Positions 1-6,832 of a stretch of 9,699 nt of DNA are shown piece by piece. Where the stretch lies: contig CAJQOK010000360.1 of NCBI GenBank assembly GCA_905479905.1, positions 1-9,699 of the forward strand, read 5' to 3'. A program made the translations under genes and the position numbers. Within the stretch, counting starts at the first letter, position 1; the number at the start of each line of letters is the position of its first letter. The notes under the pieces are model-generated. The model made no database searches. It was not told the origin of the DNA and saw only the letters and a program-made list of their open reading frames with translations. The stretch comes from an uncultured Aliterella sp. Its GTDB lineage: Bacteria; Cyanobacteriota; Cyanobacteriia; Cyanobacteriales; Chroococcidiopsidaceae.

Positions 1-500
1 CTTGCCAAAACTACAAAAAGGTCTAGGGAACGAATAACAGTTTCAGGTCTATAGACGGCAACTCCTTGAGGCAAAGCTAGAACTTTCGATAGCACTGCAA
101 TAACAGTGACTTCCGATGCTAAAAAAGCTAACAATAGGCCAATCAGACTAATGATTAAACCAGTTCGTAATACTTGAATTACGTCTTCTTTCTTCGGGTG
201 CAATTCCCGATTAGGTGACTGTAAAACTTTATCTAAACGCCTATAGCTGTTCGCCCAATAAATCCTGACACACAGCACTAAAATTCCAATAATACCTAAA
301 ATAACGCCAAACCCCATGATCGGATTTGTTATTGTTTGGACGGTAACATTACGGCTAAGTATAGCCAACAGCAAAGCTAAGAAAGAAACAGTACCTAACC
401 CTAACTGTACCCAGAAGCTAATGCGCCTGACGATGTGAAAAGTAGCGGCAAATCGTTGTTTAGTTGGTGTAGGCAAGTATGAGTTCAAATCATTTGACAT
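1..500 (-). CDS. DUF3611 family membrane protein, N-terminal part (runs off the window)
   Basis: This is a partial gene: 166 codons are visible from an ATG at 500 down to the left edge, with no stop. The translation begins MSNDLNSYLPTPTKQRFAAT and has hydrophobic segments at about residues 28-49, 62-81 and 113-137. A basic loop lies between the last two (SYRRLDKVLQSPNRELHPKK). The order of a SFWVQLGLG-like first helix, a GFG-containing second helix, the QSPNRE...K.DVIQVLR.GL stretch and a LPQGVAVYRPE segment matches my recollection of DUF3611 (PF12263), a family of roughly 180-200 residues in cyanobacteria and plastids without an established biochemical role. The product should sit in the plasma or thylakoid membrane. 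No strong Shine-Dalgarno precedes the ATG, and no in-frame alternative is better. Family assignment is from memory of the conserved pattern; function is unknown. Confidence 0.8.
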   Translation of the reverse strand, partial: MSNDLNSYLPTPTKQRFAATFHIVRRISFWVQLGLGTVSFLALLLAILSRNVTVQTITNPIMGFGVILGIIGILVLCVRIYWANSYRRLDKVLQSPNRELHPKKEDVIQVLRTGLIISLIGLLLAFLASEVTVIAVLSKVLALPQGVAVYRPETVIRSLDLFVVLA

Positions 501-608
501 ATTCGTTATTTTCAAACCTGATAAAAATCTTTCTATTTTTGAAAGTAGTTTCACTTTAGTAATTTTAGGCTGTATGTAACACTTCCAATAGTTATAATTA
601 ATTAGTTT

Positions 609-929
609 TCAGGTAGTGGAAGCGCAGATGGAGTAATTCGCTTCCAAAAAACGCTCAATAAAAGGATTTTCAAAGGCTTCAGGCACTTATATAGGGGTTG
701 CGTCAATTCGTACAACTAAAGCTACATTTTGAGCAACCTCAATAACAAAATTTCCATTATTCGGCTGGGTAGCAACTTGATTTGATAAATTTTGTTTAGT
801 ATTACTGGTATTACTTTGTGCTTGTGTAACATTTCTATTCCTAAAATTTATACATCCTACACTACCTACACTACTGCCAATTATCGGCATTGCTAAGTAG
901 AGGCTAGGTTTACTTAAGAAACACTTCAT
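609..929 (-). pseudogene. Relic of an HhoA/HtrA-type serine protease (N-terminal region only)
   Basis: From an ATG at 929 an 80-residue frame runs to TAA at 687-689. Ten bases before this ATG is AGGAG, so it is preferred over a GTG 27 bases upstream. The product begins MKCFLSKPSLYLAMPIIG, a signal-peptide-like start. It then has a Gln/Asn/Thr-rich spacer and ends in NFVIEVAQNV and VVRIDATPI. Cyanobacterial HhoA/HhoB/HtrA proteases have NF(I/V)..VVQKVGPAVVRIDA at this point, followed by a VPEA-NP-RRFFG stretch. Directly after the TAA, in the same frame, the DNA still reads VPEAFENPFIERFLE, then unrelated residues to a TGA at 609-611. So the N-terminus and the start of the protease domain remain, with a stop between them. 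The Pro-Ala of GPAVV is missing, and the His-Asp-Ser triad and PDZ domain are absent. A short secreted peptide might still be made, but it cannot be a protease. Homology is inferred from motifs. Confidence 0.8.
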
Positions 930-1175
930 AGCTATAAAACTCCTAAATACTGGCACAGTTACTGCTAGAGAAAATATTTATACATTACTAACAATTACCT
1001 TACACCTATTGCATTTTTAACTTTAGAAAGAGGCTTAGATTACTCTATCCTCTCTAGGTATCAAGTAAAACTAAAATTAAGGAAAAAATATGTTCCTCCT
1101 TTAGAAAGACGTAGCAAGTAAATACATATCTTATCGTTAGTGCCAAGTCGTTTAAACAAATTAGGTAGAAATAAT

Positions 1176-2093
1176 ATGGTTCTTTACAAACTTGAAGATT
1201 TTGACCCGAAATATCAAGATGCTGTCGGTCGTGATGAGATTAAAGGGCTTGATGTTTACACAGATAAAGATGATGAAAAGGTTGGTAGCGTTAAGAATAT
1301 TTTAGTTGATGAAGCAGGACGTTTCCGGTATTTAGTTGTTGATACGGGTTTTTGGATTTTTGGCAAGCAAGTATTGTTGCCAGTGGGACGTACCCGTGTT
1401 TTTACTAATAGTAAACGTGTATATGCTTTAGGCTTTACCAAAGAGCAAGCAGAACAACTACCAGAGTTTAGCAGCGACCTAAAAATCGATAACGATTATG
1501 AAGAGCGGGTACGAGGAGTTTATCGCACTGCGCCTGTAGAAAGGTCAGCAGCTTTAGAGGAATCTGCACCTTTAGATACACCGACAGCATATACCGCTCC
1601 TACAGCAAACGCCATCCCTGCTCCGGCTCCGGCTGCAAATTATGACCGAGCTACCTACACATACGAGCAAGAGCCACAATTGTATGAGATGAGTCATGAA
1701 GATCAACAAACCCTCAAATTGTACGAAGAAAGGCTAGTTGCCACTAAAAATCGTCGCAACACTGGAGAAGTAACGATTAGCAAATACGTTGAAACCGAAA
1801 CGGCACAAGTTTCAGTTCCAATCGAAAAAGAGCAAGTTGTGATTGAGCGAGTGACTCCAACTAATGCTGGTACGCCAGTTACTTCAGCGCAAGATGCCTT
1901 CAGGGAAGGGACAGTTGCCCGGATGCAAATCTACGAAGAGACTCCTGACATTCGCAAAGAAACAGTTGTCAGTGAGGAAGTAAGAATTAGGAAAGAAGTA
2001 GAGCAAGATACGGTGGAAGCTCAAGACACAGTTCGGCGCGAAAAACTAGACATCAATACACAAAATTCTTCAGATGCAGATAGAAGGATCTAA
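1176..2093 (+). CDS. PRC-barrel plus DUF2382 (YsnF/AvaK) stress protein
   Basis: A 305-residue soluble protein starting MVLYKLEDFD. The ATG at 1176 is chosen because AGGTAG lies 7 bases upstream and the family starts at this motif; a GTG at 1140 would add 12 residues without support. Residues ~20-75 form a PRC-barrel (IKGLDVYTD, GSVKNILVDEAGRFRYLVVD, KQVLLPVGRTRV). Residues ~120-165 are an Ala/Pro/Thr-rich linker. Residues ~180-292 are a DUF2382 (YsnF/AvaK) domain of charged Glu/Lys/Val-rich strands (LKLYEERLVATKNR, GEVTISKYVETE, VSVPIEKEQVVIERV, IRKETVVSEEVRIRKEV, DTVRREKL). Proteins with this architecture are stress-associated in bacteria, and AvaK is known as an akinete marker in Anabaena. 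The molecular role is not established. The gene stands alone, with a 329-bp gap downstream. Domain calls are strong; involvement in akinetes or desiccation is inference. Confidence 0.88.
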   Translation: MVLYKLEDFDPKYQDAVGRDEIKGLDVYTDKDDEKVGSVKNILVDEAGRFRYLVVDTGFWIFGKQVLLPVGRTRVFTNSKRVYALGFTKEQAEQLPEFSSDLKIDNDYEERVRGVYRTAPVERSAALEESAPLDTPTAYTAPTANAIPAPAPAANYDRATYTYEQEPQLYEMSHEDQQTLKLYEERLVATKNRRNTGEVTISKYVETETAQVSVPIEKEQVVIERVTPTNAGTPVTSAQDAFREGTVARMQIYEETPDIRKETVVSEEVRIRKEVEQDTVEAQDTVRREKLDINTQNSSDADRRI

Positions 2094-2422
2094 AATTTTT
2101 TGTCTAGTTTCTTTTAGAAGGGTAGCAATATTTGCTATGGGACTCTTTCAGGCATTGAGCTTCTTTACGAGTTATGGTTAGCTGTTGCACTTGTATCTGA
2201 ATACAAGCCTTGTTCGTGTTGGAGCTTTTTACCCAATTCAGAGGCTGGCAATAGTGAAAGTATGGTTTCGTCGCTAAGAACAAATGCTAAACCCTATAAC
2301 AGGTTACTATCGCCTTGAATATTTGTAATTAAAAGTTTCTCCTTTGCATGAAGGGTTGCTCAGTCTGCTCAATTCCAGTTTTTGTAGTAAAGTCTGAACT
2401 TGTCAGAGGTAAATGACTAATT
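2094..2422. other. Intergenic gap between the AvaK-like gene and the P450 gene
   Basis: No convincing gene is present on either strand. Immediately after the stop of the upstream gene is a T6 run (2097-2102) preceded only by a possible 4-bp AGAT/ATCT stem, too weak to call a terminator. A small hairpin lies at 2190-2207 and is listed separately. The minus strand has a 42-codon open stretch without a start codon or ribosome site, which I do not regard as a gene. The promoter of the P450 gene must lie in the right half, but no clear -35/-10 pair stands out. Confidence 0.6.
2190..2207. repeat. Short perfect hairpin, 7-bp arms with a 4-nt loop
   Basis: CTTGTAT (2190-2196) and ATACAAG (2201-2207) are exact reverse complements around CTGA. 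The right arm overlaps a second small dyad, ACAAG-C-CTTGT (2203-2213), so two alternative pairings compete for the same bases. It lies about 100 bp after the AvaK-like stop and is not followed directly by a T-run. It could be an RNA stem or a protein-binding dyad, or chance. Confidence 0.3.
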
Positions 2423-3784
2423 ATGGCTCAAGATATTTTTGAACTATCGGGACCAGAAAGTAACTCTATCGTTGGCAGTTTAGTAGACTTGGGAAGCGAT
2501 CCACTTGGATTTCTGGCTCAGTGCGCCCGCGAGTACGGCGACATTGTGCCAATGCGTTTGGGTTTGACTCCTACGTGTCTAATTACAAACCCTGACTACA
2601 TTGAGCAGGTGTTGAAAGACCGAGAAACGTTCATCAAAAGCCGAGGATTTCGGGTCTTAAAAACACTGCTAGGTGAAGGACTATTGACTGCTGAAGGTGA
2701 TTCATGGCTATGGCAGCGTCGTCTAGCTCAACCTGTTTTCCATCAAAAAAAGATCAATGGGTATGCAAAGGCAATGGTTGACTATGCCGAACAGATGCTT
2801 GCAACCTGGCGCGATGGCGATTCGCGAGATATCCACGCCGATATGATGCGTCTCACTCTCAGGATCGTGATGAAAACGATCTTTAATGCCCAAGTAGAAG
2901 AAGGTGAGGCAAAAACTGTTGCTCATGCGCTCGATGTGGCAATGCACTGGTTTGAAAGTAAGCGGCGGCAGAATTTTCTGGTGTGGGAGTGGTTTCCTAG
3001 ACCGGAAAATATTCGCTATCGTCATGCCATTGCCGAGATGGATGAAGCAATTTACTCGTTAATTCAACAAAAGCGCAGCAGTGGCGAAGAAACAGAGGAT
3101 TTGCTCTCAATGTTGATGCACGCCCGTGACGAGGAAACGGGCGAACAAATGAACGATAAGCAACTGCGGGATGAAGTGGCAACCTTGATGCTAGCAGGAC
3201 ACGAAACCACTGCTAATGCTTTGTCTTGGACATGGATGCTATTGTCTGATAATCCTCATGTACGGGATAAGTTACAATCTGAGTTAGAAAGAGTTCTGGC
3301 GGGGCGGTCGCCAACGGTAGAAGATATACCCCAACTGCGCTACACCGATATGGTAATTAAGGAGTCAATGCGGCTTTATCCCCCTGTGTCTATCTTTGGA
3401 CGTGAGGCGGTGCGAGACTGCACCATTGGAGAATATGAAGTACCTGAAGGATGCCTAATTCAGATTAGTCAGTGGGTGATGCATCGACACTCACAATATT
3501 TTGACAATCCAGAGGTGTTTCAACCTGAACGTTGGTCAGATGATTTGGAAAAACGGCTGCCTAAAGGGGTTTATATTCCCTTTGGTGATGGACCGCGTAT
3601 TTGTATTGGCAAAGGCTTTGCTGTAATGGAAGCAGTTTTACTGCTGGCAACTATAGCTCAAAAATTTCAACTCAATGTGCTGCCTGATTTCCCCATCGTT
3701 CCCCAGCCATCGATTACGCTACGTCCTGAATCTGGCATTAAAGTGCAGATTAAGCAGTTGAGTTGTACTGCTGAAACTAAGTGA
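2423..3784 (+). CDS. Cytochrome P450 monooxygenase
   Basis: A 453-residue heme-thiolate monooxygenase with no fused reductase, so it needs a separate electron donor such as ferredoxin plus ferredoxin reductase. All hallmark motifs are intact. The I-helix oxygen-activation motif is AGHETT (258-263) and the K-helix ExxR is ESMR (314-317). The PERW stretch lies at 368-371, and the heme loop FGDGPRICIG (387-396) has Cys394 as the expected axial ligand. The C-helix WLWQRR (95-100) supplies the usual heme-propionate Trp/Arg. There is no membrane anchor, so it is probably soluble or peripherally bound. The sequence resembles the CYP4/CYP102-like branch of bacterial P450s that often act on fatty acids or terpenoids, but I cannot assign a CYP family or substrate. 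The ATG at 2423 is the first in frame after a TGA 9 bases upstream; AGAGG lies 13 bases before it, rather far. A short P450-like relic occurs near 6134. Confidence 0.95.
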   Translation: MAQDIFELSGPESNSIVGSLVDLGSDPLGFLAQCAREYGDIVPMRLGLTPTCLITNPDYIEQVLKDRETFIKSRGFRVLKTLLGEGLLTAEGDSWLWQRRLAQPVFHQKKINGYAKAMVDYAEQMLATWRDGDSRDIHADMMRLTLRIVMKTIFNAQVEEGEAKTVAHALDVAMHWFESKRRQNFLVWEWFPRPENIRYRHAIAEMDEAIYSLIQQKRSSGEETEDLLSMLMHARDEETGEQMNDKQLRDEVATLMLAGHETTANALSWTWMLLSDNPHVRDKLQSELERVLAGRSPTVEDIPQLRYTDMVIKESMRLYPPVSIFGREAVRDCTIGEYEVPEGCLIQISQWVMHRHSQYFDNPEVFQPERWSDDLEKRLPKGVYIPFGDGPRICIGKGFAVMEAVLLLATIAQKFQLNVLPDFPIVPQPSITLRPESGIKVQIKQLSCTAETK

Positions 3785-4028
3785 AATGGTGAAGCGAGAA
3801 AGTCAAGAGGGAGTGGGAATATGGTTATGTATTGCAGAGGTTCCTCGCACTGCTCAACGGCAAATCAATATCAGGTCAGATGCTGCCGATAGACAACGAC
3901 ATGCAGAAGGCTTTATAAATATGTCGTATCTTCAGTGGAAGCGAACTGGTAAAAAATAACGCCGCGATAATTACGGACAATCAAAATATTCGCTCCTAAT
4001 TACCCATTTAAGAAAATAGGAGGACTTG
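3785..4028. other. Gap between the P450 and FMN reductase genes, with a doubtful 57-codon ORF
   Basis: An ATG at 3786 opens a 57-codon frame ending in TAA at 3957-3959 (begins MVKRESQEGVGIWLC). It has no Shine-Dalgarno, resembles no family I know and has low-complexity charged composition, so it is probably not a gene. The last part, from about 3960, should contain the FMN reductase promoter, but no clear -35/-10 pair was identified. Confidence 0.35.
4018..4023 (+). promoter_or_regulatory. Strong ribosome binding site deciding the FMN reductase start
   Basis: A perfect AGGAGG sits 5 bases before the ATG at 4029. An adjacent TTG at 4026 would be only 2 bases from the site, which is too close, so the ATG is taken as the start. 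Confidence 0.8.
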
Positions 4029-4607
4029 ATGACAGATGCCAAACTTCTTGCTTTTGCTGGGAGCGCCCGCCAAGATTCCTACAACAAAAAACTGGTGAAA
4101 ATTGCGATTGAAGGAGCCAAAGCCGCAGGTGCAGAAGTCACCTACCTGGATTTTCGCGACCTGCCTCTCCCACTTTATGATGAGGATTTGGAGGCAGCAG
4201 AGGGGCTACCAGAAAATGCCCTCAAACTCAAGGGGTTGATGAAAGCACATCAGGGATTCTTGATTGCTTGTCCAGAGTACAACAGTTCCATTACTGGGTT
4301 GCTCAAAAATGCGATCGATTGGGCATCGCGCTCCCAACCAGACGAACCGCCATTAGCGTGTTTCAAAGAAAAGACCGCCGTGTTAATGAGTGCTTCTCCT
4401 GGAGGGTTAGGCGGCTTGCGGGGATTGGTTCATGTCCGCTCTATTCTCAGCAATATTGGCATGGTGGTACTACCAGACCAGAAGGCAATTGGCAGCGCTT
4501 ATCAAGCGTTCGACGAGCATGGCAATTTGAAAGATGAGTCTCAACAAGCAGCAATTGTGCAACTCGGCAGCAAACTCGCAACCGTGACTGCCAAATTGAA
4601 TACCTGA
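4029..4607 (+). CDS. NAD(P)H-dependent FMN reductase (flavodoxin-like fold, ChrR/YieF type)
   Basis: A 192-residue cytosolic flavoprotein of the NADPH-dependent FMN reductase family (PF03358), usual length. The FMN-phosphate loop GSARQDSYNKKL lies at 11-22. The second flavin-binding signature PEYNSSITGLLKNAIDW (82-98) is the family hallmark. A glycine-rich SPGGLGG loop (123-129) follows. Such enzymes pass electrons from NAD(P)H through FMN to quinones, azo compounds, chromate or free flavin; the substrate cannot be read from sequence. It is the first gene of a possible pair with the invertase, 68 bp downstream. A role as P450 redox partner is conceivable because the P450 lies just upstream, but this family is not a usual P450 partner and the 244-bp gap argues for separate transcription. 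The start is fixed by a strong AGGAGG. Confidence 0.92.
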   Translation: MTDAKLLAFAGSARQDSYNKKLVKIAIEGAKAAGAEVTYLDFRDLPLPLYDEDLEAAEGLPENALKLKGLMKAHQGFLIACPEYNSSITGLLKNAIDWASRSQPDEPPLACFKEKTAVLMSASPGGLGGLRGLVHVRSILSNIGMVVLPDQKAIGSAYQAFDEHGNLKDESQQAAIVQLGSKLATVTAKLNT

Positions 4608-4675
4608 CCTATGCGACCGATCGGGATGCTCAAAATTTGGTTATTTCCAACTAGGTACTAGCAACGCAAATAACT

Positions 4676-6052
4676 ATGTGGGAAGAAGAAGCCTGGGAAC
4701 TGTTGGAAAAGTCCATCACTTACTATCAAGGGCAACCGATTGGTACGGTTGCTGCCCAAGACCCGGAGGTACAAGCACTCAATTACGATCAGTGTTTTAT
4801 CCGCGATTTTGTTCCTTCAGCTTTGGTGTTTCTTATGCATGGCAGAACGGAAATCGTGCGAAACTTTTTAGTTGAAACACTGGCGATGCAAAGTCACGAC
4901 AAGGGAATGGATTGCTTTGCACCAGGTCTAGGTTTGATGCCTGCTAGTTTTAAAGTAAAACATGACGGCACAAGGGAGTATATAGAAGCTGATTTTGGCG
5001 AAAGCGCGATCGCTCGTGTTCCTCCGGTTGATTCTTGTCTGTGGTGGATTTTGCTATTACGAGCTTATGTCAAAGCTACAGGAGATGTTGCTCTTGCCCA
5101 TCAAGCTGATTTTCAAACGGGGATAAAACTGATTTTAGATTTGTGCCTAGTGCATCGGTTTTCTATGTATCCTACCCTTCCAGTTCTCGATGGGGCGTTT
5201 ATGATTGATCGTCGCATGGGGGTTGGCGGGCATCCCTTAGAAATTCAAGTGCTATTTTATGCTGCTTTGCGGACTGCAAAAGAATTATTACTGCCCCAGG
5301 ATGGAGGCCACTTCTATCTTCAATCTATCACCCAAAGGTTAGGCGCTTTAAAATACCACATCCGCGAATACTACTGGTTAGATTTGCAGCGAGTCAATGA
5401 AATTTATCGCTTCAAAAATGATGAATTTGGTAAAGAAGTTGCCAATAAATTTAATATCCATCCTGAATCAATTCCCGCTTGGCTAACCGAGTGGTTGCCG
5501 GATAATGGTGGCTATTTAGCAGGAAATTTAGGACCAGGACACATGGATTTTCGCTTTTTTGCCTTGGGAAACTTAATGGCGATTTTAGTTTCTCCAGCAA
5601 GCTCTGAAGAATCTCAAAGCATTATGAATTTATTTGAAGAGCGTACAGCAGATTTGATGGGATTTATGCCTTTGAAAATTTGCTTTCCTGCTGTAGAAGG
5701 AGTAGAGTGGCGGATTATAACTGGATCTGACCCCAAAAACTTTCCCTGGTCTTATCACAATGGTGGCAACTGGCCCGTAATACTATGGCTATTTGCCGCC
5801 GCCGCGCAAAAAACCGGGCGGCAAGCACTAGCTCAAAAAGCAATCGCTCTTGCCGAAACTCGTTTAATTGAAGATAAATTTCCTGAATATTATGACGGCA
5901 AGCAGGGGCGCTTAATCGGTAAAGAATCTAGACTTTATCAAACTTGGACGATCGCGGGATTATTAACTGCTAAAGAGATAATGAATAACCCAAAACATAT
6001 TGATTTATTTAGTTTTGAGGAGGAAGTTGAGAGTCCAGGTTATAGGTTGTGA
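4676..6052 (+). CDS. Alkaline/neutral invertase, GH100
   Basis: A 458-residue cytosolic enzyme hydrolysing sucrose to glucose and fructose, in a family shared by cyanobacteria and plants. Typical blocks are present: [17 protein letters not shown] (34-50), the [20 protein letters not shown] region (105-124), [16 protein letters not shown] (176-191), [16 protein letters not shown] (352-367) and [14 protein letters not shown] (402-415). In Anabaena InvA the catalytic acid is Asp188 and the nucleophile Glu414. Here Asp178 in MIDRR and Glu404 in FPEYYDG occupy the same motifs, both offset by exactly 10, so the active site is intact and the N-terminus is about 10 residues shorter. No signal peptide is seen. 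An in-frame TAG lies 24 bases before the ATG, with no other start between. The ATG lacks a good Shine-Dalgarno, so translation may be weak or coupled to the FMN reductase. InvA versus InvB type cannot be decided here. Confidence 0.96.
   Translation: MWEEEAWELLEKSITYYQGQPIGTVAAQDPEVQALNYDQCFIRDFVPSALVFLMHGRTEIVRNFLVETLAMQSHDKGMDCFAPGLGLMPASFKVKHDGTREYIEADFGESAIARVPPVDSCLWWILLLRAYVKATGDVALAHQADFQTGIKLILDLCLVHRFSMYPTLPVLDGAFMIDRRMGVGGHPLEIQVLFYAALRTAKELLLPQDGGHFYLQSITQRLGALKYHIREYYWLDLQRVNEIYRFKNDEFGKEVANKFNIHPESIPAWLTEWLPDNGGYLAGNLGPGHMDFRFFALGNLMAILVSPASSEESQSIMNLFEERTADLMGFMPLKICFPAVEGVEWRIITGSDPKNFPWSYHNGGNWPVILWLFAAAAQKTGRQALAQKAIALAETRLIEDKFPEYYDGKQGRLIGKESRLYQTWTIAGLLTAKEIMNNPKHIDLFSFEEEVESPGYRL
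5006..5013. repeat. HIP1 octamer (first of six)
   Basis: GCGATCGC occurs here and at 6501-6508, 7125-7132, 7596-7603, 8983-8990 and 9173-9180. This palindrome is greatly over-represented in many cyanobacterial genomes. All six lie in the right half of the window and none before 5006. Four are inside coding sequence and two are intergenic. Confidence 0.95.
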
Positions 6053-6088
6053 CAAGGGCGAGAAGTACCAAACTAACAATGTGCAACC

Positions 6089-6117
6089 TTGATGTCTCTA
6101 ATTTAGAGCGATTATAA
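6089..6117 (+). promoter_or_regulatory. Sigma70-type promoter with a dyad in the spacer, upstream of the HdeD-like gene
   Basis: A -35 box TTGATG (6089-6094) and a -10 box TTATAA (6112-6117) are separated by exactly 17 bases. The spacer contains a perfect inverted repeat, CTCTAA-T-TTAGAG (6096-6108), well placed for a repressor to block polymerase. Transcription would start near 6124, giving a leader of about 85 bases before the ATG at 6210. Boxes are seen in sequence; promoter activity and a bound regulator are inferred. Confidence 0.6.
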
Positions 6118-6133
6118 CGTCCATGCTACGCTA

Positions 6134-6183
6134 GAAAATCCAGGAGTGTTTCAACCCAAATTGAGAAAAATGATTTAGAAATA
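6134..6183 (+). pseudogene. Short cytochrome P450-like relic in the HdeD leader
   Basis: Bases 6134-6157 match the P450 gene at 3503-3526 in 20 of 24 positions and translate as ENPGVFQP, against DNPEVFQP in the intact enzyme. After an 11-base unlike stretch (12 bases in the P450), 6169-6180 matches 3539-3550 in 10 of 12 positions and would encode NDLE, against DDLE. The one-base difference puts the second block out of frame. The segment corresponds to the NPxxFxPERW region of P450s. It is most simply a scrap of a lost P450 copy, now lying in the probable leader RNA of the next gene. No ribosome site or start belongs to it. Confidence 0.5.
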
Positions 6184-6209
6184 TTCAGAGCAAATATAAG
6201 GATATTTCA

Positions 6210-6767
6210 ATGAAAGTTACAGATCCCGAAGCTAGAAATAGAGAACGATCTGGTGGGTCAGGAACGGGGATTGTAGTTGGTGTCTTGTTAGTGATTTTAG
6301 GACTAATCGCTATTGCTCGACCTGTATATGCAACTATTGCTTCTACTTTAGTATTTGGCTGGCTATTCATTTTCGCCGGAATTGCTCAAATAGTCTATGC
6401 TTTCGGGTCGCGTGGTGCAGGTCAGGTTATATGGAAAGTGCTGTTGGGTATTCTGTATCTTGGTGCTGGTATTATTGTTTTATCCAACGTTCTTTCAGGA
6501 GCGATCGCACTCACCTTAATTTTGGGAGTTACTATTTTTGTTCAAGGCGCAATTCAAGTAATACTTGCCTTTGCAATACGTCCTGCTCGCAACTGGGTTT
6601 GGGTGTTAGTCAGTGGAATTTTAGGAATTATTTTAGGTATTTTCATTTGGTCTGAATGGCCTTTCAATGCAGTTTGGCTGATCGGGCTTTGGGTGGGAAT
6701 AAGTCTTTTATTTAATGGTATTTGGATGATTAGCTTATCTTCCTTACCACGCTCTACCCAGCCTTAA
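6210..6767 (+). CDS. HdeD-like (DUF308) integral membrane protein
   Basis: A 185-residue protein with a short charged cytoplasmic N-terminus (MKVTDPEARNRERSGG) and six hydrophobic segments at about 19-37, 42-65, 74-92, 96-121, 128-147 and 152-176. Size, helix count and the repeated G(I/V)xxxxxGLIAIARP / GxxLILGVTIFVQGAIQVI / GILGIILGIFIW pattern match HdeD/DUF308 (PF03729). E. coli HdeD supports acid resistance at high cell density, but the function in cyanobacteria is not established; stress-envelope maintenance is plausible. AAGGA lies 8 bases upstream of the ATG, supporting this start. A promoter with an operator-like dyad precedes it. The frameshifted holin-family gene follows after 65 bp and may be cotranscribed. 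The HIP1 site at 6501-6508 lies inside the coding region. Confidence 0.9.
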   Translation: MKVTDPEARNRERSGGSGTGIVVGVLLVILGLIAIARPVYATIASTLVFGWLFIFAGIAQIVYAFGSRGAGQVIWKVLLGILYLGAGIIVLSNVLSGAIALTLILGVTIFVQGAIQVILAFAIRPARNWVWVLVSGILGIILGIFIWSEWPFNAVWLIGLWVGISLLFNGIWMISLSSLPRSTQP

Positions 6768-6786
6768 CTAAAATTTGATTGTAGGT

Positions 6787-6806
6787 AACGCTTTTCATCG
6801 AGCGTT
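6787..6806 (+). repeat. Small hairpin between the HdeD-like and holin-family genes
   Basis: AACGCT (6787-6792) pairs with AGCGTT (6801-6806) around an 8-base loop, with one extra T-G wobble possible. No T-run follows, so it is not a standard terminator. It could reduce read-through or stabilise the upstream message. Confidence 0.3.
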
Positions 6807-6832
6807 CAAAGTTGTGTTTAAGGAGTGCATCA

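Noticed and set aside
2097..2102. T6 run after the AvaK-like gene as a rho-independent terminator
   Set aside because: The preceding stem is only four base pairs, far below a usual terminator.
2094..2422. Minus-strand 42-codon open stretch (contains DETILSLLPASELGKKLQ)
   Set aside because: It has no start codon or ribosome site and no recognisable family.
3786..3959. 57-codon plus-strand ORF between the P450 and the FMN reductase
   Set aside because: No Shine-Dalgarno, no recognisable similarity and a charged low-information composition; mentioned only as a doubtful ORF in the gap entry.
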